Of a stretch of 64,000 nucleotides of DNA, positions 1 through 7,908 are shown one piece after another. Origin of the DNA: Paenibacillus doosanensis (lineage in GTDB: Bacteria > Bacillota > Bacilli > Paenibacillales > NBRC-103111); the NCBI RefSeq assembly GCF_025060755.1, contig NZ_JANYUY010000016.1, positions 1-64,000 of the forward strand. Reading direction: 5' to 3'. The translations under genes and the position numbers were made by a program. The notes beneath the pieces were generated by a model that saw nothing but the letters and a program-made list of their open reading frames with translations, made no database searches and had not been told where the DNA came from. Every line of letters starts with the position of its first letter. Positions within the stretch are counted from its first letter, which is position 1.

Positions 1-87
1 CATTACTATAACCATTACAGATACCAGTGGGGGTTAAAAAAGATGACTCCTGTACAATACAGAAATCATCTCTTAAGTGCGGCCTAA
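1..87 (+). CDS. IS3-family transposase OrfB, C-terminal end (partial)
   Basis: The frame opening at base 1 reads 28 codons to a TAA at 85-87. It carries the C-terminal signature of IS3/IS150-type OrfB transposases: RYQWGLKKMTPVQYR followed by a short tail. In this family the region lies just after the DDE integrase core and the YN.R..WGL..MTP motif is highly conserved. The gene is cut by the window edge, so whether the element is intact cannot be judged. The family assignment rests on the motif alone, but the motif is distinctive. Confidence 0.8.
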   Translation, partial: HYYNHYRYQWGLKKMTPVQYRNHLLSAA

Positions 88-135
88 CTCTTTTTTTAAA
101 AGTGTCCTTGACTAAGGGTCCAGTTTACTCTTTCA
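1..135 (+). mobile_element. Right end of an IS3-family insertion sequence
   Basis: The OrfB stop is followed by about 48 bases that include GACTAAGGGTCCAG, a sequence typical of IS3/IS150 terminal inverted repeats. Read on the minus strand the end would begin TGAAAGAG, which fits the 5'-TG end of IS3 elements. The boundary near 135 is an estimate because the left end lies outside the window. The element abuts the promoter of toxin copy A. Confidence 0.55.
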
Positions 136-163
136 AGATTCTCTTAACTCTCTTTAAACTCTC

Positions 164-193
164 TATACAATAAATGACATATTTTGATATAAT
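164..193 (+). promoter_or_regulatory. Promoter of toxin copy A
   Basis: A perfect -10 TATAAT (188-193) is preceded by TG plus one base, making an extended -10. TATACA at 164-169 can serve as a -35 with 18-nt spacing. Transcription would start near 200 and leave a roughly 50-nt untranslated leader before the Shine-Dalgarno GGAGG at 239-243. Confidence 0.6.
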
Positions 194-251
194 ACCGGTG
201 TACAACAGACTTGGGTGGGAAAGTATTGCCTCCAGAGTGGAGGTGATGCTT

Positions 252-332
252 ATGCAATTTTCGCTGACGGAAGTGATCATGCTTGGCATGTTCTTGCTGG
301 CACTACTCACATATCTGAAAAAACGAAAATAA
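252..332 (+). CDS. Holin-like type I toxin peptide, copy A
   Basis: A 26-residue peptide starts at ATG 252, 8 nt after GGAGG. It has a short polar start (MQFSLTEV), one hydrophobic helix (residues 9-21, IMLGMFLLALLTY) and a basic tail (LKKRK). This is the layout of the TxpA/BsrG/Hol_Tox family of Bacillus type I toxins, which insert in the membrane. An in-frame ATG at 246 is too close to the Shine-Dalgarno. The gene has its own promoter and ends in a bidirectional terminator. An opposing promoter downstream suggests a RatA-like antisense antitoxin. Two more copies lie at 1360 and 40872, both next to CRISPR units. Confidence 0.7.
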   Translation: MQFSLTEVIMLGMFLLALLTYLKKRK

Positions 333-366
333 CCCGCCCAGGTTGACGGCCTGCGGGTTATTTTCT
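331..366. terminator. Bidirectional terminator after toxin A
   Basis: The AACCCGC arm pairs with GCGGGTT and an inner CAGG pairs with CCTG, followed by TTATTTT. On the other strand the stem leads into a T-rich stretch (the AAAAAACG run of the toxin 3' end). Similar hairpins follow toxin copies B and C. Shared terminators of this kind are usual in txpA/ratA-type modules. Confidence 0.65.
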
Positions 367-438
367 GGTCTTTGACTGGGGGTTTCCCACCCAAAATGTT
401 GTGCAGGGAGTCGGATGGCCGTCCGACTCCTTACTTCT
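331..438 (-). ncRNA. Candidate antisense antitoxin RNA of toxin A
   Basis: Inferred, not proven. The promoter at 445-473 would start a leftward transcript near 438. It would run through a perfect hairpin (407-415 with 422-430, GGAGTCGGA paired to TCCGACTCC) and then the toxin terminator, overlapping the toxin mRNA 3' end. Known Bacillus type I antitoxins (RatA, SR4) are convergent and overlap in this way. The 3' end is unknown and could extend into the toxin coding region. Confidence 0.4.
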
Positions 439-444
439 ATCCTA

Positions 445-473
445 ATCATATCATGGCTATTTCATTCACGCAA
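445..473 (-). promoter_or_regulatory. Candidate antitoxin promoter (leftward)
   Basis: On the minus strand TTGCGT (468-473) is followed after exactly 17 nt by TATGAT (445-450), and TG stands one base before the -10. It faces the toxin gene. The segment is missing or diverged after toxin copies B and C. Confidence 0.4.
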
Positions 474-519
474 TTTCCATCGAGAAAGTGCCATTAAAAA
501 CTTGGAGATTACAAATATA

Positions 520-657
520 TCCAAGCTACCATCATGGTTTAAAAATCAACATCAATTTCTTCGAATCCCCTCCGCCTTTACTCCTTTGTTCTGAGGTTTT
601 GAATCTGTTCCTGCATATTACTCCAGTTGATATGGAGCATTAAATAGTCCGGTACCA
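520..657 (-). pseudogene. 3'-terminal fragment of the TIGR03986 RAMP gene
   Basis: This stretch aligns with the 3' end of the intact cas gene at about 1530-1675. Both share a CATGGTTTAAA block next to the stop codon and a segment reading CTGTTCCTGCATATTA followed by a CCAGTTGATATGGAGC block. Many substitutions and small gaps separate them, and no reading frame survives. With the flanking toxin copy it forms a diverged duplication of the cas-operon end, the second copy being 1325-1680. Array 1 sits between the copies. Confidence 0.75.
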
Positions 658-699
658 CAATAAGACGGCAAGGAGCGCGTTATGCGCGTGGACCCGTGG

Positions 700-994
700 A
701 TTTCAATCCACGCACCCGTGCGGGGTGCGACCCATTGCTGACTCTTTCTTTTCTTCCTTCGGCTTCGATTTCAATCCACGCACCCGTGCGGGGTGCGACG
801 TAACGCAGCGCGTGAAGGCGGGCGGCGGCTTTATTTCAATCCACGCACCCGTGCGGGGTGCGACGACGAGGTGCTTAATCTTGATGTGTTGACCAATATT
901 TCAATCCACGCACCCGTGCGGGGTGCGACCAAGTTGAACGAGCAATGATCATGCAAAGCGTAATTTCAATCCACGCACCCGTGCGGGGTGCGAC
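700..994 (-). CRISPR. CRISPR array 1 (5 repeats, 4 spacers)
   Basis: Five 32-nt repeats start at 700, 768, 833, 898 and 963, with spacers of 33-36 nt. On the plus strand the repeat begins ATTTCAATCCACGCACCCGT and ends GCGGGGTGCGAC. Its reverse complement is the classic type I-C form starting GTCGCACCCC and ending TGGATTGAAAT, with a CGCACCC/GGGTGCG stem. A conserved leader abuts the right end, so the array is read leftward. All repeats carry the G variant (GCGGGG). Confidence 0.97.
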
Positions 995-1166
995 TCCGAT
1001 TTTCAAGGAGTAATCCCCCTGAAAAACGTTTATTTGTTCTAATCATACACCCAATCTACTGAATAAGCCATAAGATATAGCAGCATCGTTATATTTCGGT
1101 AATTCGATTTGATTCCATATTGGTGCGAATCCCCCGGGAAATTCATGTTCGCTTCCCATTCGCACC
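995..1166 (-). promoter_or_regulatory. CRISPR leader of array 1
   Basis: This is a 172-nt segment starting TCCGATTTTCAAGGA, shared with the four other arrays at the same position and with the same length. It ends in an inverted repeat whose arms are GGTGCGAA and TTCGCACC (1122-1166). This copy is the most diverged of the five, with changes around 1080-1115. Confidence 0.85.
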
Positions 1167-1343
1167 GTAATTTTACAACCGGCCGACTCGGTAGCAATGC
1201 ACACGCACCATTCGCTTTCGCATCCAACCTTGCTCGTGAACCACACTCCAGAATAAAAAGCACCGCGGCATCTCTCATCGAGCTCACGGTGATGTATTCT
1301 CTACTCACTTCGGGAACTTGGGGGGTGAAAGTATTGCCTCCAT
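1167..1343. other. Flank beyond leader 1 with partial similarity to the flanks of leaders 3 and 5
   Basis: No convincing gene. The segment shares CATTCGCTTTCGC and nearby bases with the region after leader 3 (about 29296), and AAAAAGCACCGCGGCATC with the region after leader 5 (about 42069). It then runs into the toxin B region. It is probably old flanking sequence carried along with leaders during array duplication. Confidence 0.4.
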
Positions 1344-1359
1344 AGTGAAGGCGATGCTT

Positions 1360-1431
1360 ATGCAAATTTCACTGACGGAAGTGATCATGCCTAGCCTGTT
1401 CTTGCTGGCACTGCTCACATATCTGAAATAA
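1360..1431 (+). pseudogene. Holin-like toxin peptide, copy B (decayed)
   Basis: A 23-codon frame is closely similar to toxin A (QISLTEVIMPSLFLLALLTY). It ends early after one lysine, losing the basic tail. The upstream site reads GAAGGCG instead of GGAGGTG, and the TATAAT promoter of copy A is absent because array-leader flank lies upstream. It is convergent with the cas operon: its end is 97 bp from the stop of the last cas gene. Probably inactive. Confidence 0.65.
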
Positions 1432-1437
1432 CGAGAA

Positions 1438-1473
1438 TAACCCGTTCAGGTTGACGGCCTGCGGGTTATTTTC
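1438..1473. terminator. Terminator between toxin B and the cas operon
   Basis: AACCCG pairs with CGGGTT and CAGG with CCTG, followed by TTATTTT, as after toxin A. It lies between two convergent units and could stop both the toxin transcript and leftward cas transcription. Confidence 0.6.
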
Positions 1474-1527
1474 TGGTTCCCATTGAAAAAGTATCATTAA
1501 GACTTTAAGGTGATGAGTATTTCCGGG

Positions 1528-3777
1528 TCATACCATCGGCTCATCATGGTTTAAAGAACTCAGCATCCATTCCTTCGGGTAGCCCCCGCCTTTTTTCTTG
1601 TAACCCCGCGTTTGGTTTTGGATCTGTTCCTGCATATTATTCCAGTTGATATGGAGCTTTGAATGCTCCGGTATAAACTCTTGTTTACTTCGAATATATG
1701 CGCCGAGATGGACTGTTTGGAAATAATCCGCTCCTTTCATTCGATCCATAAATGCATCGACATAGGAATGGAAATTTTCCTGTCCCTCGATTATTTCAAC
1801 TGGATGGACAACGAGCGAATCGAAATCGGTTCCCTGCTTCTCCAGTGCAATGGAATCGACGTGGATCTTCACCTTCCCGTAACCGTAGGGCTTTGCTCCG
1901 CCTATAAGTTCATACGCTTCTTCCAATTGGCTGTAATAAGGGGACAATTGCTCCTTGAACAAACGTGAATGCCTCAAGAGCTTAAGGTCCAGTCCCAATA
2001 GAAGCAATCCCAGTTCCTCACGATGTACATTCGTGAAGGAAATCGTCCCCTTTAACGTATAAGGTTCTCCTGCTTTGGTCTCCTTTTTAAGCAAATTTCT
2101 TCGGCTTAGCATAGCGTCTTTATCCTTGGGCAGGGTCGGCATCGTTTTCTCCAGAACATTTCCCAACACATGATAATACTTATATCCGTTCAACTTCGGC
2201 TTCGGTTGCTCTACCTTCTCTACCTTCTCGTAGGTGGCCGGTGTCCGTCCGTTCGGCCTTAAATACATGCGTTCCGCTGAAGCCTGTGGTGTCGGAAGAA
2301 GAAAATCTGCACGACCCCAAACTGCATCTTCCGGAATATCGATCGGCTCGAAGCGAAGCCTGGATTTGTACGACGCCTCTCTCTCCTGACCTTCTCCATT
2401 CGGAGCAAATCCGAACAACGCGTCCTCATAGTCGACTTTGCCCTCAGGAGAATTCCCAAGAAGATCGTTTAACTGATGATAATATGGGATTTTAAAATAG
2501 GGGGTACGACCGATTGTCATTTGCCCGTCGTCATCGATTTGATAAAATACAACCAATCCGTCAACCGACCTAAATTGATTAGAGCAATTCTCGTAATCGG
2601 AAAAAATATTATAAAACAGTTTTATATTCCGCTCATCTTCTTTATTCTCTATAACGCGAAACTTTTTAAAATTTTGATTATAACCGTCGATGGTTGCTTG
2701 CTTCACTTCGTATCCTTGATGATCATCCTTTGGAGCGCCGATCAAGTAATGACTGCGTTTCGTCCCGACTTTGGTTGAGTTATACAAATAGCCCTTTTCG
2801 GCATTCTGCATCGATAAACGGACACACTCTACTCCGCCATAAGCGTTTAACCGAAAATCAACATTTTGCTGATAAGGGGTGTAATGTGAATTACCGCTCT
2901 GATTACTATAAATCCGATGAATGTGAGCCTTTAGCCTCCACCGTTCTATCATAAGACGAAATAATTCATCAAATTCAGAGTGAGATGCATTTCTTCTTAG
3001 TTTCCGCATGATTGCTTTCGAATGATCGTTCAAACTTTCGCCAAACTTATTCAATTCATTCCAGTTGATCGGCGATTTCGTAAATCCATATTGTTCAAAA
3101 ACCTTTCTGATCCCTTCTTTTACCTTATCATATTTCTCCGCGAGCTTTTCCTTCTCAACATTGATTCTGTCAGTGATTTGTTTAATCTTTTTTTCAAACT
3201 CTTCCAATTCGCTTAATGCTTTATCTTTCCAATCAAACAACTGCTGACTACGCTTTAGAACTGCTTTCTGCTGTATCAACCAATGCTCTTTGAGCATAAC
3301 GAAATTTCTTTCTCCGAAACTTTGAGTGGGGACGACGTAGAACTTATCGCCATTTTTACGCAAGAAACCAACCTTCACCGCACGCTCAAGCGTAGAACCT
3401 TTCAGAATGATGTTTCTGTACGTACCCCGCGTAAAATCCCGGTACAGCATTGGACTCCGATTGATAAATTTCGGATCGCTGCCGCTCAGAATCGCGACGT
3501 TCGCTCGCACCTTGCCTCGCAGTTGGCTTCCGCTGATGAAATAGCCGCCTCCCCTCTTGGCACGTGCTTCAATCACTAAATCGCTGCAAGGCGTAATACG
3601 ATATCGAATCTGTCCGCTTAGCAGCTCAAGCCCGTTATTGAACGCATTATGCTTCGGAACGCCCTTTATCGCATACGGATAGCGACAGACGTCGTTTCCG
3701 TTCTCTGGAAAGGGAACAAAATCATAGGGCAACGTTATAGGAACAAGCTTATCCGAACGACTATTCTTACCTGTCAT
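1528..3777 (-). CDS. Type III-D CRISPR RAMP protein, TIGR03986 family
   Basis: This 749-residue Cas7-group RAMP is the last gene of the cas operon and starts inside the 3' end of csx19. The N-terminus (LPYDFVPFPEN) and the RAMP loop GGYFISGSQLRGKVR (residues 77-91) match the TIGR03986 family, whose members sit in type III-D effector operons and are expected to form the backbone of the crRNA complex. A second RAMP-like half follows, with a glycine-rich GGAKPYGYGKVKI near residue 640. Residues 160-280 are an unusual charged helical insertion, probably coiled coil (ELEEFEKKIKQITDRI). The gene is intact, and its 3' end was duplicated to 520-657. The family call is from recognition of conserved segments; the exact position in the complex is inferred. 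Confidence 0.85.
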   Translation of the reverse strand: MTGKNSRSDKLVPITLPYDFVPFPENGNDVCRYPYAIKGVPKHNAFNNGLELLSGQIRYRITPCSDLVIEARAKRGGGYFISGSQLRGKVRANVAILSGSDPKFINRSPMLYRDFTRGTYRNIILKGSTLERAVKVGFLRKNGDKFYVVPTQSFGERNFVMLKEHWLIQQKAVLKRSQQLFDWKDKALSELEEFEKKIKQITDRINVEKEKLAEKYDKVKEGIRKVFEQYGFTKSPINWNELNKFGESLNDHSKAIMRKLRRNASHSEFDELFRLMIERWRLKAHIHRIYSNQSGNSHYTPYQQNVDFRLNAYGGVECVRLSMQNAEKGYLYNSTKVGTKRSHYLIGAPKDDHQGYEVKQATIDGYNQNFKKFRVIENKEDERNIKLFYNIFSDYENCSNQFRSVDGLVVFYQIDDDGQMTIGRTPYFKIPYYHQLNDLLGNSPEGKVDYEDALFGFAPNGEGQEREASYKSRLRFEPIDIPEDAVWGRADFLLPTPQASAERMYLRPNGRTPATYEKVEKVEQPKPKLNGYKYYHVLGNVLEKTMPTLPKDKDAMLSRRNLLKKETKAGEPYTLKGTISFTNVHREELGLLLLGLDLKLLRHSRLFKEQLSPYYSQLEEAYELIGGAKPYGYGKVKIHVDSIALEKQGTDFDSLVVHPVEIIEGQENFHSYVDAFMDRMKGADYFQTVHLGAYIRSKQEFIPEHSKLHINWNNMQEQIQNQTRGYKKKGGGYPKEWMLSSLNHDEPMV

Positions 3778-4186
3778 CCTTGGTCGGACCTCCTTCCAGT
3801 TTGTAAAGAACCGTTCTCGCTACATAAGCTAATCCGTCATCATCAAAGTCCAAGTATTCTCTTACCTCGAGAGTTTTGTATGTAAACTTTGATGTAAATG
3901 ACTCGTCCAGCTTATAAATTCGGGCTACCATTCGTTCGGGACAATCTTCCCGGTGCATCAAGGGTTGATAAACGACGAGTTCCTCTCCTTCTCTAGCAGC
4001 AAATATCTCTTGCCTCGTATTGAAGAAATGAACTTCCCAGACGGCGTCTTGTTCCACAGCCTCTCGTAACTGTTCGAATGATTCGTCGCCATTCTCGCCG
4101 ATGAGAACTCGATCTAGCAGATGAGCGATAAATTGGAATTCTTCCATCTTCACTTCATCCCAGCTAAACTTCTTAAGCTTCGTCAA
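3767..4186 (-). CDS. csx19: Type III-D CRISPR-associated protein Csx19
   Basis: A 139-residue acidic protein starts at TTG 4186, 8 nt after GAGGTGGTG, inside the end of the preceding RAMP gene. Features of the Csx19/TIGR03984 family are the small size, the segment EVREYLDFDDDGLAYVART near the C-terminus, and the position between RAMP genes. Csx19 is a type III-D marker and a small structural subunit of the one III-D complex studied in detail. No catalytic motif is seen. The call relies on context plus the C-terminal segment. Confidence 0.8.
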   Translation of the reverse strand: MTKLKKFSWDEVKMEEFQFIAHLLDRVLIGENGDESFEQLREAVEQDAVWEVHFFNTRQEIFAAREGEELVVYQPLMHREDCPERMVARIYKLDESFTSKFTYKTLEVREYLDFDDDGLAYVARTVLYKLEGGPTKDDR

Positions 4187-5540
4187 CTTGATGACACCAC
4201 CTCTCGAATTGCTCGTACCACCGCTTCAACCATGATCGTTGACTTTCCGGCAGTTCGCCGTCATTTTCAAACGTTAGGGACTGTTTACCGTTGTTAACAA
4301 CGGTTTGAGAAGCCATGAATTGCCCGAGCCCGATAACCGTTCTCCCTCCCAACGGAACTTGTCCCGACCCGATGCGGCGCAGAACATATACCAACGGAAA
4401 AAGATACGGACTATCCTCGTTTGAATCCGTAGTTACCTTTAAGCGAAATTCCAAAACCCCGCTTCCTTGGATCTCCCTTTGCTGCTTTAGAGCAGACGAA
4501 TAAGCCCCTCCCGTCAGGCGGTCAATCTTGATATATACTGGATTATTGTCGTTTTCCCGATATCGTTTCACTTCTACTTCTGCAGCATCGTCAATCTGCA
4601 GCGGAGAGAAAAGGATCTGGCCAGCTTCATCCGGACTACCGAACAGCTGACAGCATTTCTTCATCGCCATCTCTACACTGCCGGTCATTCGTGTGATCAA
4701 CAGCTCTACTTCACTTCGAAGCAATCCTTTTATACTGGACGCAGGCAAGTAGTAACCCCTGGAATTTTGACGAACCCCCGTCAAACTGCGCGATTCATTC
4801 TCATTCGGCAATGTATAGGATTGATATACTCCATATGGAAAAGATCCCTGCAACCGAAATAGCACATTAGAGTTTGTATCAAACGGATTCGGGTCAAGTA
4901 TGCCGGGACGGTATTCTTCCCCTTTGCAGTTTTGTCTGTTGAAAATGTACGCATCCAACGCTTCGACGCAGTCCAACGGATGAATGATGCGCTCTATGCC
5001 GATCAACGCAAATCTCCCAAAGTCATGATTCTTTTTCCCGCCAAAGCGAAGAGTTCCTCTCCGAATCCCTTCCGCCCAAACGTCAATAAGATACCGTTCC
5101 AGTTCCCCACGGCGGCATAGATTTCCAGCGCCATCGGAAACATCGCATTGTATCCGGAACGACATTTTCAATTCCCCATCCAAATAATCATATTTATACT
5201 TCCGCTGGGGGTCCGCTGTACCGCAGGCCCGGTCAATCGCTGTTCCCTCCTCGGTATGGCGAACGAAATTCCCTGCCAATTTCCCATTGCTTATAAATAG
5301 GCGACTTTCTACAAAATCGCCGCTCGTTTCGTCTTTGTACCCCATGTATTTCCCTATCAAACCATCCGGTACATCCGCTAGTCCTGCTTGAGCCAAACAT
5401 TCCCTCAACGCCCCGCCGATAGAAGTGCCGGGTAAAACGTGCTGGCCTTTGGAGTTCTCGACCAAGTCCCCTTGGCCGTCTCCGAAATGGACTGGGGTAA
5501 CCGCTTTTAAATGGAACGTATAGATCAGCCTTGCATTCAT
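4173..5540 (-). CDS. Type III-D double-RAMP (Cas7-Cas7) protein, Csm3-like
   Basis: 455 residues from ATG 5540, which overlaps the csx10 stop by one base, with GGAGGGATAG upstream. Two RAMP halves are visible. The first has TPVHFGDG near residue 17 and VLPGTSIGGALRE near residue 37. The second has YYLPASSIKGLLRSEV near residue 265 and a late glycine-rich PLGGRTVIGLGQF. Fused Cas7 proteins are typical of type III-D, where each Cas7 unit binds 6 nt of crRNA and may cleave the target RNA through a conserved aspartate. Which half keeps the catalytic aspartate was not settled. Confidence 0.85.
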   Translation of the reverse strand: MNARLIYTFHLKAVTPVHFGDGQGDLVENSKGQHVLPGTSIGGALRECLAQAGLADVPDGLIGKYMGYKDETSGDFVESRLFISNGKLAGNFVRHTEEGTAIDRACGTADPQRKYKYDYLDGELKMSFRIQCDVSDGAGNLCRRGELERYLIDVWAEGIRRGTLRFGGKKNHDFGRFALIGIERIIHPLDCVEALDAYIFNRQNCKGEEYRPGILDPNPFDTNSNVLFRLQGSFPYGVYQSYTLPNENESRSLTGVRQNSRGYYLPASSIKGLLRSEVELLITRMTGSVEMAMKKCCQLFGSPDEAGQILFSPLQIDDAAEVEVKRYRENDNNPVYIKIDRLTGGAYSSALKQQREIQGSGVLEFRLKVTTDSNEDSPYLFPLVYVLRRIGSGQVPLGGRTVIGLGQFMASQTVVNNGKQSLTFENDGELPESQRSWLKRWYEQFERWCHQVDEA

Positions 5541-7225
5541 CAACTATCCCTCCTATGGAGGTAATACAATCCCGCTTCTAGCAACTCCGCTACAAATAAG
5601 GGCCTATCCTTGGGCCCATTCGCATACGCGTAGTACAGCCCGCCTCGTTTGCTCCCAAGCATCTTGTCCGCATACGCCTCCAGTCTGCGATTGGCCGCTT
5701 CTTCCCCGCCGCCATTAAGATAATCCATAATCGCAGCAAAACTGCAATCGGCAATCGAGCACACTTCCTTGTTAAATCGGTAAAGTTGCTTGTCCCCAAC
5801 GCTAGGTGACGATTTGCTGGATTTATGGTTAGAGTCGGTTTCTCGAAGCTTAGCCATACACAATCTCAGCTCTTCCAACATCAGCTGCAAAGGATGCCTT
5901 CGAAGTCCGTCCCGTAGTATCACTCGGTCGGCTGAAGGTTGCAAGTTTGCCGAATGTTTAAATCCTTTCAAGACGATCATGCGCAACCACTGAGCTTTGG
6001 TCTCTTTTAAGCCTCGCTTGATAATCCCTATATCCTGAGCTGCCGCTTCCTTCTCTCTCGGGCTCTCGTCAACGGAAATCGTCTCCCGGTTGCACCCAGA
6101 CGCTGAATTCGCTTGATCCTGCTCCTCCTTAACCCTTAATGCCGCAGGAAAGTCAAGATTGATCCCAACCCATCCATAGCCATCCTGGGTTCGCATCCCT
6201 AACAGCCGATGCTCCAACTTCCAGCAAACCCGTTCCCATTCCGCCTCGCTTAACTCCCGCTCCAATTCATAACGCAATACGGAACCGGCTTTTAAGGTTG
6301 TTTCTTTAGGGTAGCGTGCTCCCCACTTGGTATTAAATCCCTCGCTAATTCCCGTTACAACCAGCGAATGAGCCAAAGAACCGGAAACCCCGCATCCCTG
6401 TTCAATAAATCGTCTAGGCAGTTCATTTATAGGCCGGCCATACTCATCACGGAACATGCAATCCGACAAGCAAGTGATCGTTAACTTTCTTCCCGCTGCT
6501 TGCTTGGAAGGAATTTTGAATCCCAGAAGCTTCCTCGCCTCCCGGTAATCCGCTTGCACCTCCCCGACTGTCTTGATCATGCACAATCCGTATCCCGATC
6601 CTTTGGACCCGCCCAGATACGCGAGAAACGACTGCTTCTGACCAATTATTGATTCAATCAATGGCAATTGATCTGGGCCAAATGAGAGTATAGACCGAAA
6701 CGTTTGGTCGGACGCTATCGCCTGATAATTAAACAAGTTTTCCTTCTCGCGATCAGACGGTTTGTTGCTGGTACTATGATGCAGTGTATAAAATTTGGGG
6801 GGCTTAGCGCCGATCAGGGTATCCCCTTCTACCGATAAAAATCGGTATTCCAGTGCATTCCGATCCCTGCTCTCCTGCAGCAGGTCCGAGAGCGAAATGG
6901 TAGAATCCTCTCCGCCCGGTTGTGCGGACAACAGTTTTCTCCGACGCCATTTATGTTTATCCACACGTAAATTTTGCGGAGTAGGAACAAATAATTTATC
7001 ATTCCGGTACGGATAAGCGTTGTAGCACTCGATTCCTTTTACGATCGACGGTCCTGTTTCTTGTGTAAAAACGCCTTGATTGATCAATTGAGAAATAATT
7101 GCGCCTCGAAGGGTGGACCCTGGAATATAGTCTTTGGAGGGCTCGGCCGGATTTTTTTTGCTTCCCCCGGCCCCTATTTTCAACGGTTCCAGATTTCGAA
7201 CTTCCATAACAAGATATTGAATCAT
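5540..7225 (-). CDS. csx10: Type III-D CRISPR RAMP protein Csx10 (Cas5 group)
   Basis: 561 residues from ATG 7225, placed 7 nt after GGAGG; the ATG at 7231 is too close to it. The N-terminal RAMP has LEPLKIGAGG and DYIPGSTLRGAIISQL (residues 32-47). A glycine-rich GGSKGSGYGLCMI follows near residue 206, and TITCLSDCMFRDEYGRP starts the second ferredoxin-like half. This pattern marks Csx10, the Cas5-like subunit that caps the crRNA 5' handle in type III-D. Residues from about 375 to the end are mostly helical and are not needed for a Cas5 fold. They could replace the separate Cas11 subunit, which is missing from the operon. Confidence 0.85.
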   Translation of the reverse strand: MIQYLVMEVRNLEPLKIGAGGSKKNPAEPSKDYIPGSTLRGAIISQLINQGVFTQETGPSIVKGIECYNAYPYRNDKLFVPTPQNLRVDKHKWRRRKLLSAQPGGEDSTISLSDLLQESRDRNALEYRFLSVEGDTLIGAKPPKFYTLHHSTSNKPSDREKENLFNYQAIASDQTFRSILSFGPDQLPLIESIIGQKQSFLAYLGGSKGSGYGLCMIKTVGEVQADYREARKLLGFKIPSKQAAGRKLTITCLSDCMFRDEYGRPINELPRRFIEQGCGVSGSLAHSLVVTGISEGFNTKWGARYPKETTLKAGSVLRYELERELSEAEWERVCWKLEHRLLGMRTQDGYGWVGINLDFPAALRVKEEQDQANSASGCNRETISVDESPREKEAAAQDIGIIKRGLKETKAQWLRMIVLKGFKHSANLQPSADRVILRDGLRRHPLQLMLEELRLCMAKLRETDSNHKSSKSSPSVGDKQLYRFNKEVCSIADCSFAAIMDYLNGGGEEAANRRLEAYADKMLGSKRGGLYYAYANGPKDRPLFVAELLEAGLYYLHRRDS

Positions 7226-7227
7226 GC

Positions 7228-7908
7228 TCATTCCTCCACCCCACTCAAGAACAAACGGGCCTCAACCTCTCCGTGCCCGCGGTGTATCCCAGCCCCGATC
7301 CGTTCCAATGAACAGACAATACGGTTCAAGTTTTCAAGATCCTCAGCGTGCGGCCTACTTTCAAAAGACACCGTTGCATAAAACACAAGATCTTCCCGAA
7401 CAGTGTGATAAGTCGTTAAGCTTTTATCCTTAGCGGTTCCATTCTTCACTTCAATTCTTGATCGAATATGCGTTTGCGCCGCTATTAAATCGTGAGTTGA
7501 CAGAGTATAGTACTCATCCGCCTCATCATCTTTCATCATTTTCAAAAAATAGCTTTTCACAGCGGCGGGCAGTTCCAGCGCCCCCAGACGCATCGTTCCC
7601 TGAGACGAATATCGCTCTTCGGATCCCGGCCAATGAATCGACCGTTCATTACCATTCAGTCCGAATAATCGCTCAATGGAATGTAGAAATGCCTTGGCCT
7701 TCTCCAGATCAAAACTCCGATACTGTTCTAACAGCCAGAAGGCTTGCCTTTTCAACTGACCCTTCAGTGATTTGGCATGGAAATAAACGAATCCGTCACG
7801 GTCGGTCAGCGCTCTGGAGTGAACAATATGGCTCTCCTTCTCTCCGCTGGCAAATATGGCCTCGCTCAACAAACGTATTTCAATTTTACCCGTCGGCAAG
7901 TTGATCAT
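7228..7908 (-). CDS. Csm3-like RAMP (Cas7 group)
   Basis: A 226-residue single RAMP. Its start overlaps the cas10 end by 23 bp and GAGGTG lies upstream. Key segments are LLSEAIFASGEKE at the N-terminus, FVYFHAKSLKGQLKRQAFWL (the RAMP substrate-loop region) and, near the C-terminus, RIGAGIHRGHGEVEARLFL, the glycine-rich loop of Csm3/Cmr4 proteins. It is expected to form crRNA-binding backbone units. Its place beside cas10 fits type III-D order. Confidence 0.85.
   Translation of the reverse strand: MINLPTGKIEIRLLSEAIFASGEKESHIVHSRALTDRDGFVYFHAKSLKGQLKRQAFWLLEQYRSFDLEKAKAFLHSIERLFGLNGNERSIHWPGSEERYSSQGTMRLGALELPAAVKSYFLKMMKDDEADEYYTLSTHDLIAAQTHIRSRIEVKNGTAKDKSLTTYHTVREDLVFYATVSFESRPHAEDLENLNRIVCSLERIGAGIHRGHGEVEARLFLSGVEE

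Noticed and set aside
700-994. A type I-C CRISPR-Cas system, suggested by the repeat
   Set aside because: No cas3, cas5d, cas8c, cas7, cas4, cas1 or cas2 gene is in the window; only III-D genes are present.
1039-1365. Minus-strand frame of 108 codons over leader 1
   Set aside because: It overlaps the conserved leader; the similarity to a frame over leader 3 comes from shared leader DNA, and no ribosome site is present.
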